Shown here: positions 8,237 through 16,883 of the stretch, in pieces | Layout: every line of letters begins with the position of its first letter | How positions within the stretch are numbered: position 1 is the stretch's first letter | Assembly (NCBI GenBank): GCA_017437045.1 | Contig: JAFSBY010000041.1 | Coordinates: 80,331-144,330, forward strand | Direction of reading: 5' to 3' | Length of the DNA stretch: 64,000 bases | DNA from: Alistipes sp. | Lineage (GTDB): Bacteria > Bacteroidota > Bacteroidia > Bacteroidales > Rikenellaceae | The notes under the pieces: model-generated | The model's database searches: none | What the model was told of the DNA's origin: nothing | Seen by the model: the letters and a program-made list of their open reading frames with translations, nothing else | Program-made: the position numbers and the translations under genes

Positions 8237-9307
8237 ATGGCGAAAAGTGGAGTGAAATTTCGAGACTCGGTAGCCGAGTTTGAACGCCTCAAAGGGCAGA
8301 TTGCAGCGCGATCGTTTGCTCCGATCTACCTATTGATGGGCGAGGAGAGTTATTTTATCGATCGGTTGCAGGAGTTGCTGGCCGACTCGATTCTGAACGA
8401 GGCGGAGCGCGCCTTCAATCAGATCACGGTCTATGGAAAGGATAGCGAGGCCGGCCAGGTGGTCAATCTGTGTCGGCAGCTCCCGATGATGGGCAGCTAT
8501 CAGGTGGTGATCTTGAAGGAGGCACAACAGCTGCGTCAAATCGAGAAGCTCTCCTTCTATACGCAAAATCCGCAGCCTACGACGATTCTGGTGATCTGCC
8601 ACAAAGAGAAGAATGCCGATCGTCGATCGGCATTCTACAAGGGGTGCGCTGCCCATGGTGTGGTCTTCGAGTCGGTGGCTCCGCGCGATTACGAGATCGG
8701 CGGATGGCTCGAACAATTTATCGGCAGTCGGGGGCTGAAGATCGACCGCAAGGCCTTAGCCATGCTGACCGACCACCTCGGTACGTCGATCGCCAAGATA
8801 GCCAACGAGCTGGAGAAACTGACCGTTTCGTTGCCCGAGGGGACGCGACAGATCACCGACGCCGACATCGAGACCCATATCGGCATCTCGAAGGAGTTTA
8901 ACAATTTTGAGCTTTGCAAGGCGGTCGTTACGCGCAACATGGGGCGTTCACTGCAGATTGCCGACCACTTTGCCCGTAACCCGAAGGATAATCCGTTGCT
9001 GGTGACTATCATTGCACTCTTTGGCCAATTCCGAGACCTCTTCACGATCAACTATCTCGGTTGGTTGGCTCGCCATAAGGGGAAACCGATGCCCTCGGAT
9101 CAGGAGCTGATGCGCATCCTGCGTAAGCCGAGTGTTTATATCGTCGGCGAATTGAAACAGCAGGCCGCGTTGTGGCCCAACAAGAAGGTCTTTACGATTC
9201 TGGGGTTGTTGCGCGAGTATGATGCCAAGAGCAAGGGTCTGAATAGCGGTGGCGCCTCGGATGGGGAGCTGCTGCGCGAATTGTTATTGAAAATCTTCCT
9301 TTTGTAA
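8237..9307 (+). CDS. holA: DNA polymerase III subunit delta
   Basis: Clamp-loader subunit that opens the beta sliding clamp. The 356-residue product shows the HolA N-terminal pattern APIYLLMGEESYFIDRLQELL, then VVILKEAQQL, KNADRRSAFYKGC, and the domain III helical region ISKEFNNFELCKAV ... NPLLVTIIALFGQFRDLF. The Walker-A-like site is lost, as is normal for delta. It begins 3 bases after tilS and belongs to the murB-tilS-holA transcription unit. Confidence 0.92.
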   Translation: MAKSGVKFRDSVAEFERLKGQIAARSFAPIYLLMGEESYFIDRLQELLADSILNEAERAFNQITVYGKDSEAGQVVNLCRQLPMMGSYQVVILKEAQQLRQIEKLSFYTQNPQPTTILVICHKEKNADRRSAFYKGCAAHGVVFESVAPRDYEIGGWLEQFIGSRGLKIDRKALAMLTDHLGTSIAKIANELEKLTVSLPEGTRQITDADIETHIGISKEFNNFELCKAVVTRNMGRSLQIADHFARNPKDNPLLVTIIALFGQFRDLFTINYLGWLARHKGKPMPSDQELMRILRKPSVYIVGELKQQAALWPNKKVFTILGLLREYDAKSKGLNSGGASDGELLRELLLKIFLL

Positions 9308-9318
9308 ATCAGTTGTTT

Positions 9319-10038
9319 ATGCAGCCGTCGGCTCTTTTTCAACAGATCCATGTAGCCCACGGACGCCCGCGTCTGGTGGCCGAACATGTAGCCTTGCTGG
9401 AGCGGGCTGCACGGCGGTTGTTTGGGCTGCAAGCTCGTCTCTCTACGGCCGATTTAGAGCGCGAAATTGTGGTTTTTGTAGCTCGGAAAAGGTTACCCGA
9501 TGCCGTTTCGTCGTTTGTGCGCTTGGAGCTGACCGAGGAGGGGCAGACACGTCTGTTGGAGGGGGGTGTCTCGCACTATGCCGGCTATGCCGTGCGTAGC
9601 ATCCGCCCGCAGACCTGCTCGTTGGTCTATGAGCTGCCTCTGGAGGAGTGGACGAGTGTGGCGGCCGAGTCGGTGCACGATTTGATGCGGAGTTATGCGC
9701 ATGGTCGAGGCATGGATGGTGTGGTGCAGGTCGATCGGTTAGATCGTTGCCTTGCGTTGGGCGGAGCGCAGCTGTTTGCCTTCCGCGAAGGGGTGTTGCT
9801 CTGTGCCGTAGAGCCGCAGACAGTCGAGGCCAAACTCTTGGCGTTGGTGGCCGATCGGTTGCATATCGCGTTGGAGGTGGGGGCGTTGGGTCGTGCCGAG
9901 CTGGCGCGTTGCGATGAGTTGTTTGCCGTCGATGTGCAGGGTATCACCTCCGTGGCACGGTGCGATCAGTATTCGTTTATGAGCCTGCGCGTGGAGCGTC
10001 TGGCCGCAGAAATGGAGCGTCTGGTTAGCGCTCGATAA
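9319..10038 (+). CDS. Aminotransferase class IV-like protein, active site apparently degenerate
   Basis: The 239-residue product has the outline of fold-type IV PLP enzymes (branched-chain aminotransferase / aminodeoxychorismate lyase): an N-terminal FQQIHVAHGRPRLVAEHVALLERAARRLFG (in two halves, strand then helix), and a C-terminal part with LALGGAQLFAFREGVLLCAVEPQ and ELFAVDVQGITSVARCDQY. The usual catalytic Lys and the E of the EG(S/T)xxN motif are not visible at their expected places. I therefore call the fold, not an activity. The ATG at 9319 is preferred to an upstream TTG. It follows holA by 11 bases and its 3' end overlaps the convergent DUF6549 gene by 14 bases. Confidence 0.55.
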   Translation: MQPSALFQQIHVAHGRPRLVAEHVALLERAARRLFGLQARLSTADLEREIVVFVARKRLPDAVSSFVRLELTEEGQTRLLEGGVSHYAGYAVRSIRPQTCSLVYELPLEEWTSVAAESVHDLMRSYAHGRGMDGVVQVDRLDRCLALGGAQLFAFREGVLLCAVEPQTVEAKLLALVADRLHIALEVGALGRAELARCDELFAVDVQGITSVARCDQYSFMSLRVERLAAEMERLVSAR

Positions 10039-10627
10039 TCACAAAATCGGAATAGATCAGTTGGGTGTGGGGATTCGAGGAGCGGATCTCCTGGCGAATC
10101 GCCTTGGTGCCCCAACGAAAGAAGAGGAAGCGGTGTGGAATGCGTCGCACGATCTGGTGCAGCGTGTCGATGCTCTCGATGCGGCAGGCGATCGTGTCGC
10201 GGCGCAGCTCCCCCTCGATGCGTACCCAGGGATCATGCCAGCGAAAGCATTGCAGCGAGTCGCGGATCAGCAGCGTGTCTTGTCGCACGATGCGGATCGT
10301 GTCGCGCAGCGGGGCTTGCAGGGTGAGCCGAGTTCCCAAGACCTGTTGCGAAGTGCTTTGCAGTTCGCGCAGACGGAGCCCCAATCGCCGAATCGTGGCG
10401 GCATCTTGTTTGCGTAACTCCCTAAATTCGCGGCAGCGTAACTGCAAGACCTCGATCGAGGCCTCTTGGGTGTGGAGGAGGGTGTCCTGCGCATGGAGCC
10501 GCTCGTAGAGGGCATGTTGATTGGCCGCAAGGCGTTCGTTTTCGCGGTGGCTGCGGTGGAGCCGTGAGCCGACGATCAACAGGGCGGCCGAGACCGCCAG
10601 GGCGTAGAGAAAGAGGTATTTTTTCAT
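10025..10627 (-). CDS. DUF6549-like membrane-anchored coiled-coil protein
   Basis: The 200-residue product has an N-terminal transmembrane anchor (MKKYLFLYALAVSAALLIVG), a coiled coil at about 25-100 (RENERLAANQHALYERLH, LRELRKQD), and a C-terminal part with RFLFFRWGTKAIRQEI and NPHTQLIYSDFVII. This layout matches DUF6549 proteins, common in Bacteroidales prophages and mobile elements, where a spanin-like role is possible. No other phage gene is nearby. Function is unproven. It has its own -7 box and a 3' overlap with the convergent class IV gene. Confidence 0.6.
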   Translation of the reverse strand: MKKYLFLYALAVSAALLIVGSRLHRSHRENERLAANQHALYERLHAQDTLLHTQEASIEVLQLRCREFRELRKQDAATIRRLGLRLRELQSTSQQVLGTRLTLQAPLRDTIRIVRQDTLLIRDSLQCFRWHDPWVRIEGELRRDTIACRIESIDTLHQIVRRIPHRFLFFRWGTKAIRQEIRSSNPHTQLIYSDFVIIER

Positions 10628-10658
10628 GATAAAAAAAGAGAATAAAAGGGTTTTGCGA

Positions 10659-10666
10659 CAAAGATA
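10659..10666 (-). promoter_or_regulatory. -7 box of the DUF6549-like gene
   Basis: TATCTTTG on the minus strand, 31 bases before the start codon. Confidence 0.6.
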
Positions 10667-10733
10667 ACACCTGCGAGGAGCGACATTTTCTATTTTTTAC
10701 AGACAAAATGAGTGGCAATTCCAAAAAGGTTTG

Positions 10734-10741
10734 TATCTTTG
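10734..10741 (+). promoter_or_regulatory. -7 box of coaD, very short leader
   Basis: TATCTTTG with 6 bases (TCACTT) to the coaD ATG. This box rules out upstream in-frame starts. Confidence 0.65.
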
Positions 10742-10747
10742 TCACTT

Positions 10748-11218
10748 ATGGAACGTACTGCCATTTTTCCGGGATCGTTCGATCCCTTTACGCGCGGCCA
10801 TGCCGCGATTGTCGAGGAGTCGCTCAAACTCTTCGATCGGGTGATTATCGGTATTGGTAACAACTCGCTCAAGCAGGGGTTGCTGACCGTGGAGAATCGC
10901 AAACGCCTCATTGACAAGGTCTATGAGGGGAATCCGCGGGTCGAGGTGCAGATCTATCACGGTCTGACGGGCGAATTTGCCGAACAGATGGGTGCGGTCT
11001 CCATCATCCGTGGTGTGCGAAATACGACCGACTTCGAGTATGAGCGGACGATGGAGGCGACGAACCATCGCATCTATCCCGAGCTGACGACCGTCATGCT
11101 GTTTACGCCCGCTCCGGTGGCCGATATCGCCTCTTCGACGGTGCGCGAAGTGCTCTCGTTTGGCCGCTCGGTGGAGGAGTTCCTGCCCGAGGGTATTGAT
11201 ATTGCAGATTATTTATAA
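10748..11218 (+). CDS. coaD: Pantetheine-phosphate adenylyltransferase
   Basis: Transfers AMP from ATP to 4'-phosphopantetheine, giving dephospho-CoA. The 156-residue protein begins MERTAIFPGSFDPFTRGH, with the nucleotidyltransferase TRGH motif at 15-18, and carries the second signature ISSTVREVL-like sequence (ADIASSTVREVLSFG) plus the conserved RGVRNTTDFEYE. Length is typical. The start is fixed by the -7 box. It is followed after 12 bases by lpxD. Confidence 0.95.
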   Translation: MERTAIFPGSFDPFTRGHAAIVEESLKLFDRVIIGIGNNSLKQGLLTVENRKRLIDKVYEGNPRVEVQIYHGLTGEFAEQMGAVSIIRGVRNTTDFEYERTMEATNHRIYPELTTVMLFTPAPVADIASSTVREVLSFGRSVEEFLPEGIDIADYL

Positions 11219-11230
11219 ACGACTATAATT

Positions 11231-12265
11231 ATGGAATTTACAGCAGAAATGATCGCCGGTTTTTTGGGCGGCGAGATCGTGGGTGATAAGCTGGCGGCCG
11301 TCCATACGGTCTCTTCGATCGAGGAGGGTAAAGCCGGTTCGTTGGCCTATCTGACCAATCTGAAATATGAGGAGTTTCTCTACACGACGGGAGCCTCGAT
11401 TGTCCTGGTGGACAAGAGCTTCGAGCCGAAGCAGGAGGTGCCGGCAACGTTGATCAAGGTGGAGAATGCTGCCGAGTGCATCGTGAAACTGTTGCAGATG
11501 TATGCCGCCTCGAAGCCGCGTCGTAAGGGTGTCAGCCCGCGTGCATCGGTCGATGAGTCGGCTACGGTTGAGGGGGATACCTATGTGGGTGATTTTGCCG
11601 TCATTGAGCAGGGTGCCAAGGTGGGTGCCAACTGCCAGATCTATCCGCAGGTCTATATCGGACCGGGTGTGACGGTGGGTGAGGGGACAACCCTCTATCC
11701 CGGTGTGAAGATCTACGAGGGTTGCCATGTCGGTAAGAACTGCATCCTGCATGCCGGTGCAGTGATTGGCGCTGATGGCTTTGGCTTTATGCCGCGCCCC
11801 GATGGCGGTTTTGACAAGATTCCGCAGCTGGGTAATGTGATCATCGAGGACGATGTGGAGATCGGTGCCAACACCTGTATCGACCGCGCCAAGACCGATT
11901 CGACGATCATCCGCCGCGGTGTGAAGCTCGATAACCTGATTCAGATCGGCCACAATGTGCAGATTGGTGAGAATACGGTTTCGTCGGCACAGACCGGTAT
12001 CGCCGGTACGTCGAAGGTGGGCAGCAACTGCTTCCTGGCCGGTCAGGTGGGTATTGCCGACCACGTGACGATCGGTAACCGCGTGATGATCGGCTCGAAG
12101 AGCGGTCTGGATAAGAATGTGCCCGACGGAGAGATCCGTTTCGGTTATCCCGCCCTGCCGGGTATGCAGTATCATCGTGCAGCAGCTGTCTTTAAGCGAC
12201 TGCCCGAGCTGGATCGCACGGTACGCCAATTGGAGAAAGAGTTGAAAACGCTTAAAAACGAATAA
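11231..12265 (+). CDS. lpxD: UDP-3-O-(3-hydroxyacyl)glucosamine N-acyltransferase
   Basis: Third step of lipid A synthesis: transfers a 3-hydroxyacyl chain from ACP to the 2-amino group of UDP-3-O-acylglucosamine. The 344-residue product has the N-terminal uridine-binding domain (FLGGEIVGDK ... SLAYLTN), then a left-handed beta-helix of hexapeptide repeats from about 100 to 310, with the catalytic His at residue 241 (QIGHNVQIGENT) and GADGFGFMPR. The C-terminal helix LDRTVRQLEKELKTL is typical. Likely co-transcribed with coaD and the next gene. Confidence 0.95.
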   Translation: MEFTAEMIAGFLGGEIVGDKLAAVHTVSSIEEGKAGSLAYLTNLKYEEFLYTTGASIVLVDKSFEPKQEVPATLIKVENAAECIVKLLQMYAASKPRRKGVSPRASVDESATVEGDTYVGDFAVIEQGAKVGANCQIYPQVYIGPGVTVGEGTTLYPGVKIYEGCHVGKNCILHAGAVIGADGFGFMPRPDGGFDKIPQLGNVIIEDDVEIGANTCIDRAKTDSTIIRRGVKLDNLIQIGHNVQIGENTVSSAQTGIAGTSKVGSNCFLAGQVGIADHVTIGNRVMIGSKSGLDKNVPDGEIRFGYPALPGMQYHRAAAVFKRLPELDRTVRQLEKELKTLKNE

Positions 12266-12270
12266 CAAAG

Positions 12271-13320
12271 ATGAAAAAGATGATGTGGGCCGCCTTGAGT
12301 GCGGTGGTGATGATGGGTTGTGCACAGCAGCCCCAGTTTACGATTTCGGGCCAGGTGGCCGATATGGATGGTCAGTGGATCTATCTCTGCAACCGCGATG
12401 GTGTGGTTGATTCGACGAAGGTCGAGCAGGGTGCTTTCCGTTTGGAGGGCGTAGTCGATATGCCGCAGGTGCTTTACGTGGCCGATAACAGCGACGTGCG
12501 TGCCGCTTCGGTCGCTGCGATGGCCTTTATCGAGGAGGGCGAGATGACCTTCGAGATGAGCGAGGAGGGTTGCAAGGTGACGGGTACGCCCGCCAATGAT
12601 GCCTACAATGCCGTAACGGCAGCTCAACAGGCTCTCTTTATGGAGTATCGCAATCCCGAGACCTCGGACGAGCGTCGTGCTGCCATCGAGGTGGAGTTTG
12701 ATGCCCTGACCAAGGATGCCTATGCACAGAACAAGACGAACCTCTACGGTGTGGTGCTGTTGCAGAATGAGGCCTATTCGCTCTCGGCCGATGAGATTGA
12801 GGCCGAGATCGCTACCTTCCCCGAGGCTTTGCAGCAGATTGAGATGATGCAGCGCATCGCCGAGATGGCCCAGATGAAGCGCAAGACGGAGGTGGGTCAG
12901 CCCTACATCGACTTTGCACAGAACGACAAGGAGGGTACGGCCATTTCGCTCAAGTCGGTCGTAGAGAATCCGGCCAATAAGTATGTTCTGCTCGACTTCT
13001 GGGCATCGTGGTGCGGTCCCTGCATGGCTGAGGTTCCCCACCTGAAGGAGGCTTATGACACCTACAAGGGCAAGGGCTTCGAGATCTTCGGTGTATCGCT
13101 CGACAACAATGCCGAGGCTTGGCAGAATGCCGTGACGGAGAAGCAGCTCAATTGGCTGCACGTGAGTGACCTGCTGGGTTGGCAGAATGCTGCCGCTGCC
13201 GAGTATGGCGTGCGCTCGATTCCCGCCAACTACCTGATTGACTGCGCAACGGGTCAGATCGTAGCAGTAAATCTGCGTGGTGAGGAGGTGAAGGCCAAGG
13301 TGGCTGAGCTGTTGCAGTAG
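12271..13320 (+). CDS. TlpA-like thioredoxin lipoprotein with DUF4369-type N-terminus
   Basis: A 349-residue predicted lipoprotein (lipobox Cys17, MMGCAQQ) with an N-terminal beta domain (FTISGQVADMDGQWIYLCNRDGVVDSTKVEQGAFRLEG, in two parts) of the DUF4369 type, a helical middle, and a C-terminal thioredoxin domain with WCGPC at 247-251 and the cis-Pro in SIPANYLID. Such proteins act in the periplasm as thiol-disulfide reductases, often in cytochrome or oxidative-stress maturation. The partner here is unknown. Starts 5 bases after lpxD. Confidence 0.85.
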   Translation: MKKMMWAALSAVVMMGCAQQPQFTISGQVADMDGQWIYLCNRDGVVDSTKVEQGAFRLEGVVDMPQVLYVADNSDVRAASVAAMAFIEEGEMTFEMSEEGCKVTGTPANDAYNAVTAAQQALFMEYRNPETSDERRAAIEVEFDALTKDAYAQNKTNLYGVVLLQNEAYSLSADEIEAEIATFPEALQQIEMMQRIAEMAQMKRKTEVGQPYIDFAQNDKEGTAISLKSVVENPANKYVLLDFWASWCGPCMAEVPHLKEAYDTYKGKGFEIFGVSLDNNAEAWQNAVTEKQLNWLHVSDLLGWQNAAAAEYGVRSIPANYLIDCATGQIVAVNLRGEEVKAKVAELLQ

Positions 13321-13378
13321 TCGCAGCGCGATCGGTTTGCGCGAGGAGCATCCGCGAGTTGCAAGGTCGAAAAAGCGT

Positions 13379-13996
13379 ATGGTGAAGGAGGAGAAGTATC
13401 GGATCATGGGCATCGACCCCGGTACCAATTACATGGGTTATGGGGTGCTGGAGGTCGAGGGCCGCACGGTGCGGTCGGTCGTATTGGGCGAAATCGACCT
13501 GCACAAGTTGAGCGATCCGTATGCCAAGTTGCGCTACATCTTTGAGCGGGTCGGGGCTCTTGTCGAGCAATACGCCCCGCGCGAGGTGGCCCTCGAAAGC
13601 CCCTTTTTCGGCGAGAATGTGCAGTCGATGCTCAAGCTGGGTCGGGCACAAGGGGTGGCTATGGCGGCCGCATTGAGCCGCGATAAGCAGGTCTTTGAGT
13701 ATGCCCCGATGCGCATCAAGCAGTCCATCACGGGGCGCGGTTCGGCCTCCAAGGAGCAGGTGGCCGCCATCGTGTGTCGGACGCTTGCTGTCGAGGAACC
13801 GCCCAAACGGCTCGATGCAACGGATGGGATGGCCGTAGCGCTGTGCCACTACTACATGATCTCCAGCCCGATCCACCAAGCACTCTCGAATGAGCGTGCC
13901 AAGGGGTTGGGAGGTGGTAAACGAGCCGCTTCGAAGAGCGGATCGAAGAGTTGGGAGAAATTCCTCTCCGAACACCCCGAGCGAGAGATCAAATAG
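13379..13996 (+). CDS. ruvC: Crossover junction endodeoxyribonuclease RuvC
   Basis: Resolves Holliday junctions with RuvAB. The 205-residue product has the RNase H-fold start IMGIDPGTNYMGYGVLE (first catalytic Asp), the Glu in VALESPFFGENVQSMLKLGRAQGVAMAA, KQSITGRGSASKEQV, and the C-terminal acidic pair in RLDATDGMAVALCHY. The ATG at 13379 is chosen over an upstream TTG; the product is slightly long at the C-terminus, with a basic, Ser/Lys-rich tail. Probably part of the coaD-lpxD transcription unit. Confidence 0.92.
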   Translation: MVKEEKYRIMGIDPGTNYMGYGVLEVEGRTVRSVVLGEIDLHKLSDPYAKLRYIFERVGALVEQYAPREVALESPFFGENVQSMLKLGRAQGVAMAAALSRDKQVFEYAPMRIKQSITGRGSASKEQVAAIVCRTLAVEEPPKRLDATDGMAVALCHYYMISSPIHQALSNERAKGLGGGKRAASKSGSKSWEKFLSEHPEREIK

Positions 13997-14069
13997 AGAC
14001 GCGCAGGTGAAGTGGACGCTTGGCGGAGACTTCGCTGTGAGAGAAATATGCTAATTTATCAATAAATTT

Positions 14070-15776
14070 ATGGAGAATACCTGCCTAAAAAGCGGAACAG
14101 TCTTGCAGGGTGCTACCTATACCTATACGATCGAGAAGATCCTCGGTCAAGGGTCGTTCGGTATCACCTACCTGGCCTCGACAACCGTCAAGGTGGAGGG
14201 CTCATTGGGTACCTTCGATAGTACGATCCGCGTGGCCATCAAGGAGTTCTTTATGCGCGACATCAATGGCCGCGTAGAGAGCACCGTGACCAGCGGTACG
14301 AAGGGCGGCATCTACGACCATTACCGCCGTAAGTTTGCTCGTGAGGCACAGAATCTGAGCAAGTTGCGCCATCCGCATATCATTCGCGTGTTGGAGGCCT
14401 TCGAGGCGAATAATACGGTCTATTACGCGATGGAGTATTGCGAGGGTGGCAGTTTGGACGACCGCATCGTGCGCTCGAAGGGGCTGACCGAACAGGAGAG
14501 CGTGGAGTATACGCGCCAGATCGGTGCCGCTTTGAGCTATATGCACAGCCAGAAGGTGTTGCACCTCGATTTGAAGCCCTCGAATGTGATGTTGCGAGGC
14601 GATGGTTCGCTGGTGCTCATCGACTTCGGCCTCTCGAAACAGTACGATGAGTCGGGAGCCCCCGAGTCGAGTACGACGATCGGTGGTGGTACGCCCGGCT
14701 ACGCTCCGCTCGAGCAGGCCAATTATCGCGAGGGCGGACAGTTCCAGCAGACGATTGATGTCTATTCGCTGGGTGCTACGCTCTATAAGATGCTCACCGG
14801 CAAACGTCCGCCCGAGGCAACCGACATCTTCAACGACGGCTTCCCGTATGGCGAACTGCGCCAGCGTGGCGTGAGTGCGGCATTGACGGCTTGTGTGGAG
14901 CGGGCGATGTCGAGTGCCAAGCGTGATCGCTATCAGTCGGTCGATGACCTGATGGCGGCCTTGGATGGGCTCTCCACGGAGGCAGATATTGAGGCTACGG
15001 TGGTCGAGGAGCTGGTTGAGGTGACGGTGGTTGATGGACCGGCGCGTCGCCGTCAGCCGGTGCATCCGGCAGACTATGAGGACGAACCCAAAACAACGCC
15101 TGTCCTCAAATCCGGATCGGCCAAGTCGAACAGTCCGGAAGAGCCGGAGGAGATCTCCGACGAGGTGCCGCGTCGCCCCATCAAAGAGGTCTATGGCGGC
15201 ATGGCGGTGGCGAGCAACCTGTTTGTAGTCTTGAGCGTGATTTACGGGCTCGTTATGGTCATTGTGAAGGAGAGTGAAGGGGATGAGGATCTGGCGGCAT
15301 TTGCCTTTATGCTGGGTATGCCGGCCTTGATCTTTGAACTGATCATCTGGGGTAAGGTGCGTCGAGCGCTGAAACAGATGGAGGCGCCCCAACTGCCGAT
15401 GGTGATGATGATGGTGCTGGTCACGCTTTGCAATATACTCGAATTTATTGGAGCGATCTGCGGCGATTGGGAGGTTCAGGCAATGGTGTTGGTGCTCGTC
15501 ACCTCACAACCTTCGTTGGTGTTGATCATCCTCTCGTTTGTGAGCGCGCACCGTCTTAAGAGTGATGCGCGGGTGAAAGGTCTGGGGTCAATCTTCCGCG
15601 TGGTGTCGATTTTGTTGATCGTCGGAGTCTTGTTCTCGTTGCTTGTCATGATCGGAGATTATGAGGTGGGTTGCGTATTGCTTTGGTTGGTGAATTGCCT
15701 CCTGACCACGATCCTGTATTGCTGCGGCTTTGCGCGCATGTTCACCTCGAAGAAGATTCTGGTGAAGAGCGAGTAA
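14070..15776 (+). CDS. Membrane-anchored serine/threonine protein kinase (non-RD)
   Basis: A 568-residue protein with an N-terminal kinase domain (about 19-300): glycine loop LGQGSFG at 25-31, ATP-anchoring Lys58 (VAIKEF), catalytic loop HLDLKPSN with Asp167, DFG at 185-187 and GGGTPGYAPLEQ in the activation segment. The Arg of the HRD motif is Leu, so this is a non-RD kinase. A linker with acidic and Pro-rich sequence follows, then about six hydrophobic segments from residue 375 to the end. It probably signals from the inner membrane with the kinase in the cytoplasm. Substrates are unknown. It ends before a strong bidirectional terminator. Confidence 0.85.
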   Translation: MENTCLKSGTVLQGATYTYTIEKILGQGSFGITYLASTTVKVEGSLGTFDSTIRVAIKEFFMRDINGRVESTVTSGTKGGIYDHYRRKFAREAQNLSKLRHPHIIRVLEAFEANNTVYYAMEYCEGGSLDDRIVRSKGLTEQESVEYTRQIGAALSYMHSQKVLHLDLKPSNVMLRGDGSLVLIDFGLSKQYDESGAPESSTTIGGGTPGYAPLEQANYREGGQFQQTIDVYSLGATLYKMLTGKRPPEATDIFNDGFPYGELRQRGVSAALTACVERAMSSAKRDRYQSVDDLMAALDGLSTEADIEATVVEELVEVTVVDGPARRRQPVHPADYEDEPKTTPVLKSGSAKSNSPEEPEEISDEVPRRPIKEVYGGMAVASNLFVVLSVIYGLVMVIVKESEGDEDLAAFAFMLGMPALIFELIIWGKVRRALKQMEAPQLPMVMMMVLVTLCNILEFIGAICGDWEVQAMVLVLVTSQPSLVLIILSFVSAHRLKSDARVKGLGSIFRVVSILLIVGVLFSLLVMIGDYEVGCVLLWLVNCLLTTILYCCGFARMFTSKKILVKSE

Positions 15777-15793
15777 TCGCTTATATACCTTCA

Positions 15794-15835
15794 AACGAAA
15801 CGGGGCTGTCTTGAAAGAGACAGCCCCGTTTCGTT
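15794..15835. terminator. Bidirectional terminator between kinase and asd
   Basis: An 18-base perfect stem, AACGAAACGGGGCTGTCT / AGACAGCCCCGTTTCGTT, with a 6-base loop, between two convergent genes. Confidence 0.85.
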
Positions 15836-15851
15836 GTGGAATCCTCGGCAG

Positions 15852-16847
15852 CTATTGCAGCAACGACTCGAGAATCTGCACGGCATTCAGTGCGGCACCC
15901 TTGCGAATCTGGTCGCTTACGCACCAGAAGGTCAGACCATTCTCGTTGGCTATGTCGCGGCGAATACGGCCCACATAGACCGGATCGCAACCGGCCAGGA
16001 AGAGCGGCATAGGATACTCTTTTTCGGCCGGATTGTCGCAGACCACCACACCGGGGGCTGCGGCAAAGGCGGCACGTGCCTCCTCGACCGAGATCGGACG
16101 CTCGGTCTCGACCCAGATGCTCTCCGAATGGGCACGCATGACCGGCACGCGTACGCAGGTGGCCGATACGCAGATGTCCGAGTGCATGATCTTGCGCGTC
16201 TCGTGGAACATCTTCATCTCCTCCTTCGTGTAGTCGTTGTCGGTGAATACGTCGATATGTGGAATGACATTGTAGGCGAGCTGGAAGGCAAACTTATTGA
16301 CCGTAGGCTCCTTGCCCTCGACCAATTCGCCATGCTGCTGCTCCAACTCGGCCATGCCCGAGGCTCCGGCACCCGAAGCCGACTGATAGGTCGATACATG
16401 CACGCGACGGATGTGCGAAAGTTGCTCGATGGCATTCAGGGCCACTACCATCTGGATCGTCGTGCAATTCGGGTTGGCAATGATGCGGCGCGGGGTATTT
16501 TTGGCATCGGCAGCATTGACCTCGGGAACGACCAATGGCACATCGGCATCCATGCGGAAGGCCGACGAGTTGTCGATCATGATCGTGCCGTATTTGGTAA
16601 TCGTCTCGGCATACTCCTTTGAGGTGGAGGCGCCGGCCGAGGTGAGTGCAAAGTCGATATCCTTGAAATCGTCGTTGTGTTGCAGGAGGCGTACCGTCAG
16701 CTCCTTACCCCGAAAGGTATAGGTCGTGCCGGCACTGCGCGGCGAACCGAACAGGACAAGTTCGTCGATCGGAAGGTCGCGGTGCTCGAGAATACGCAGA
16801 AACTCCTGTCCTACTGCGCCCGAGACACCTACAATGGCTAATTTCAT
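15852..16847 (-). CDS. asd: Aspartate-semialdehyde dehydrogenase
   Basis: NADPH-dependent reduction of aspartyl phosphate to the semialdehyde, the branch point to lysine/diaminopimelate, threonine and methionine. The 331-residue protein starts with [20 protein letters not shown] (NADP fold), has [11 protein letters not shown], the catalytic Cys128 in NPNCTT, and the substrate region [14 protein letters not shown]. It lies 36 bases downstream of the PBP gene and is probably co-transcribed. lysC and dapD of the same pathway are less than 10 kb away. Confidence 0.95.
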   Translation of the reverse strand: MKLAIVGVSGAVGQEFLRILEHRDLPIDELVLFGSPRSAGTTYTFRGKELTVRLLQHNDDFKDIDFALTSAGASTSKEYAETITKYGTIMIDNSSAFRMDADVPLVVPEVNAADAKNTPRRIIANPNCTTIQMVVALNAIEQLSHIRRVHVSTYQSASGAGASGMAELEQQHGELVEGKEPTVNKFAFQLAYNVIPHIDVFTDNDYTKEEMKMFHETRKIMHSDICVSATCVRVPVMRAHSESIWVETERPISVEEARAAFAAAPGVVVCDNPAEKEYPMPLFLAGCDPVYVGRIRRDIANENGLTFWCVSDQIRKGAALNAVQILESLLQ

Positions 16848-16883
16848 CGCTCTAAATCTGTTTTTATTAAGTTGTTGTGTCGT

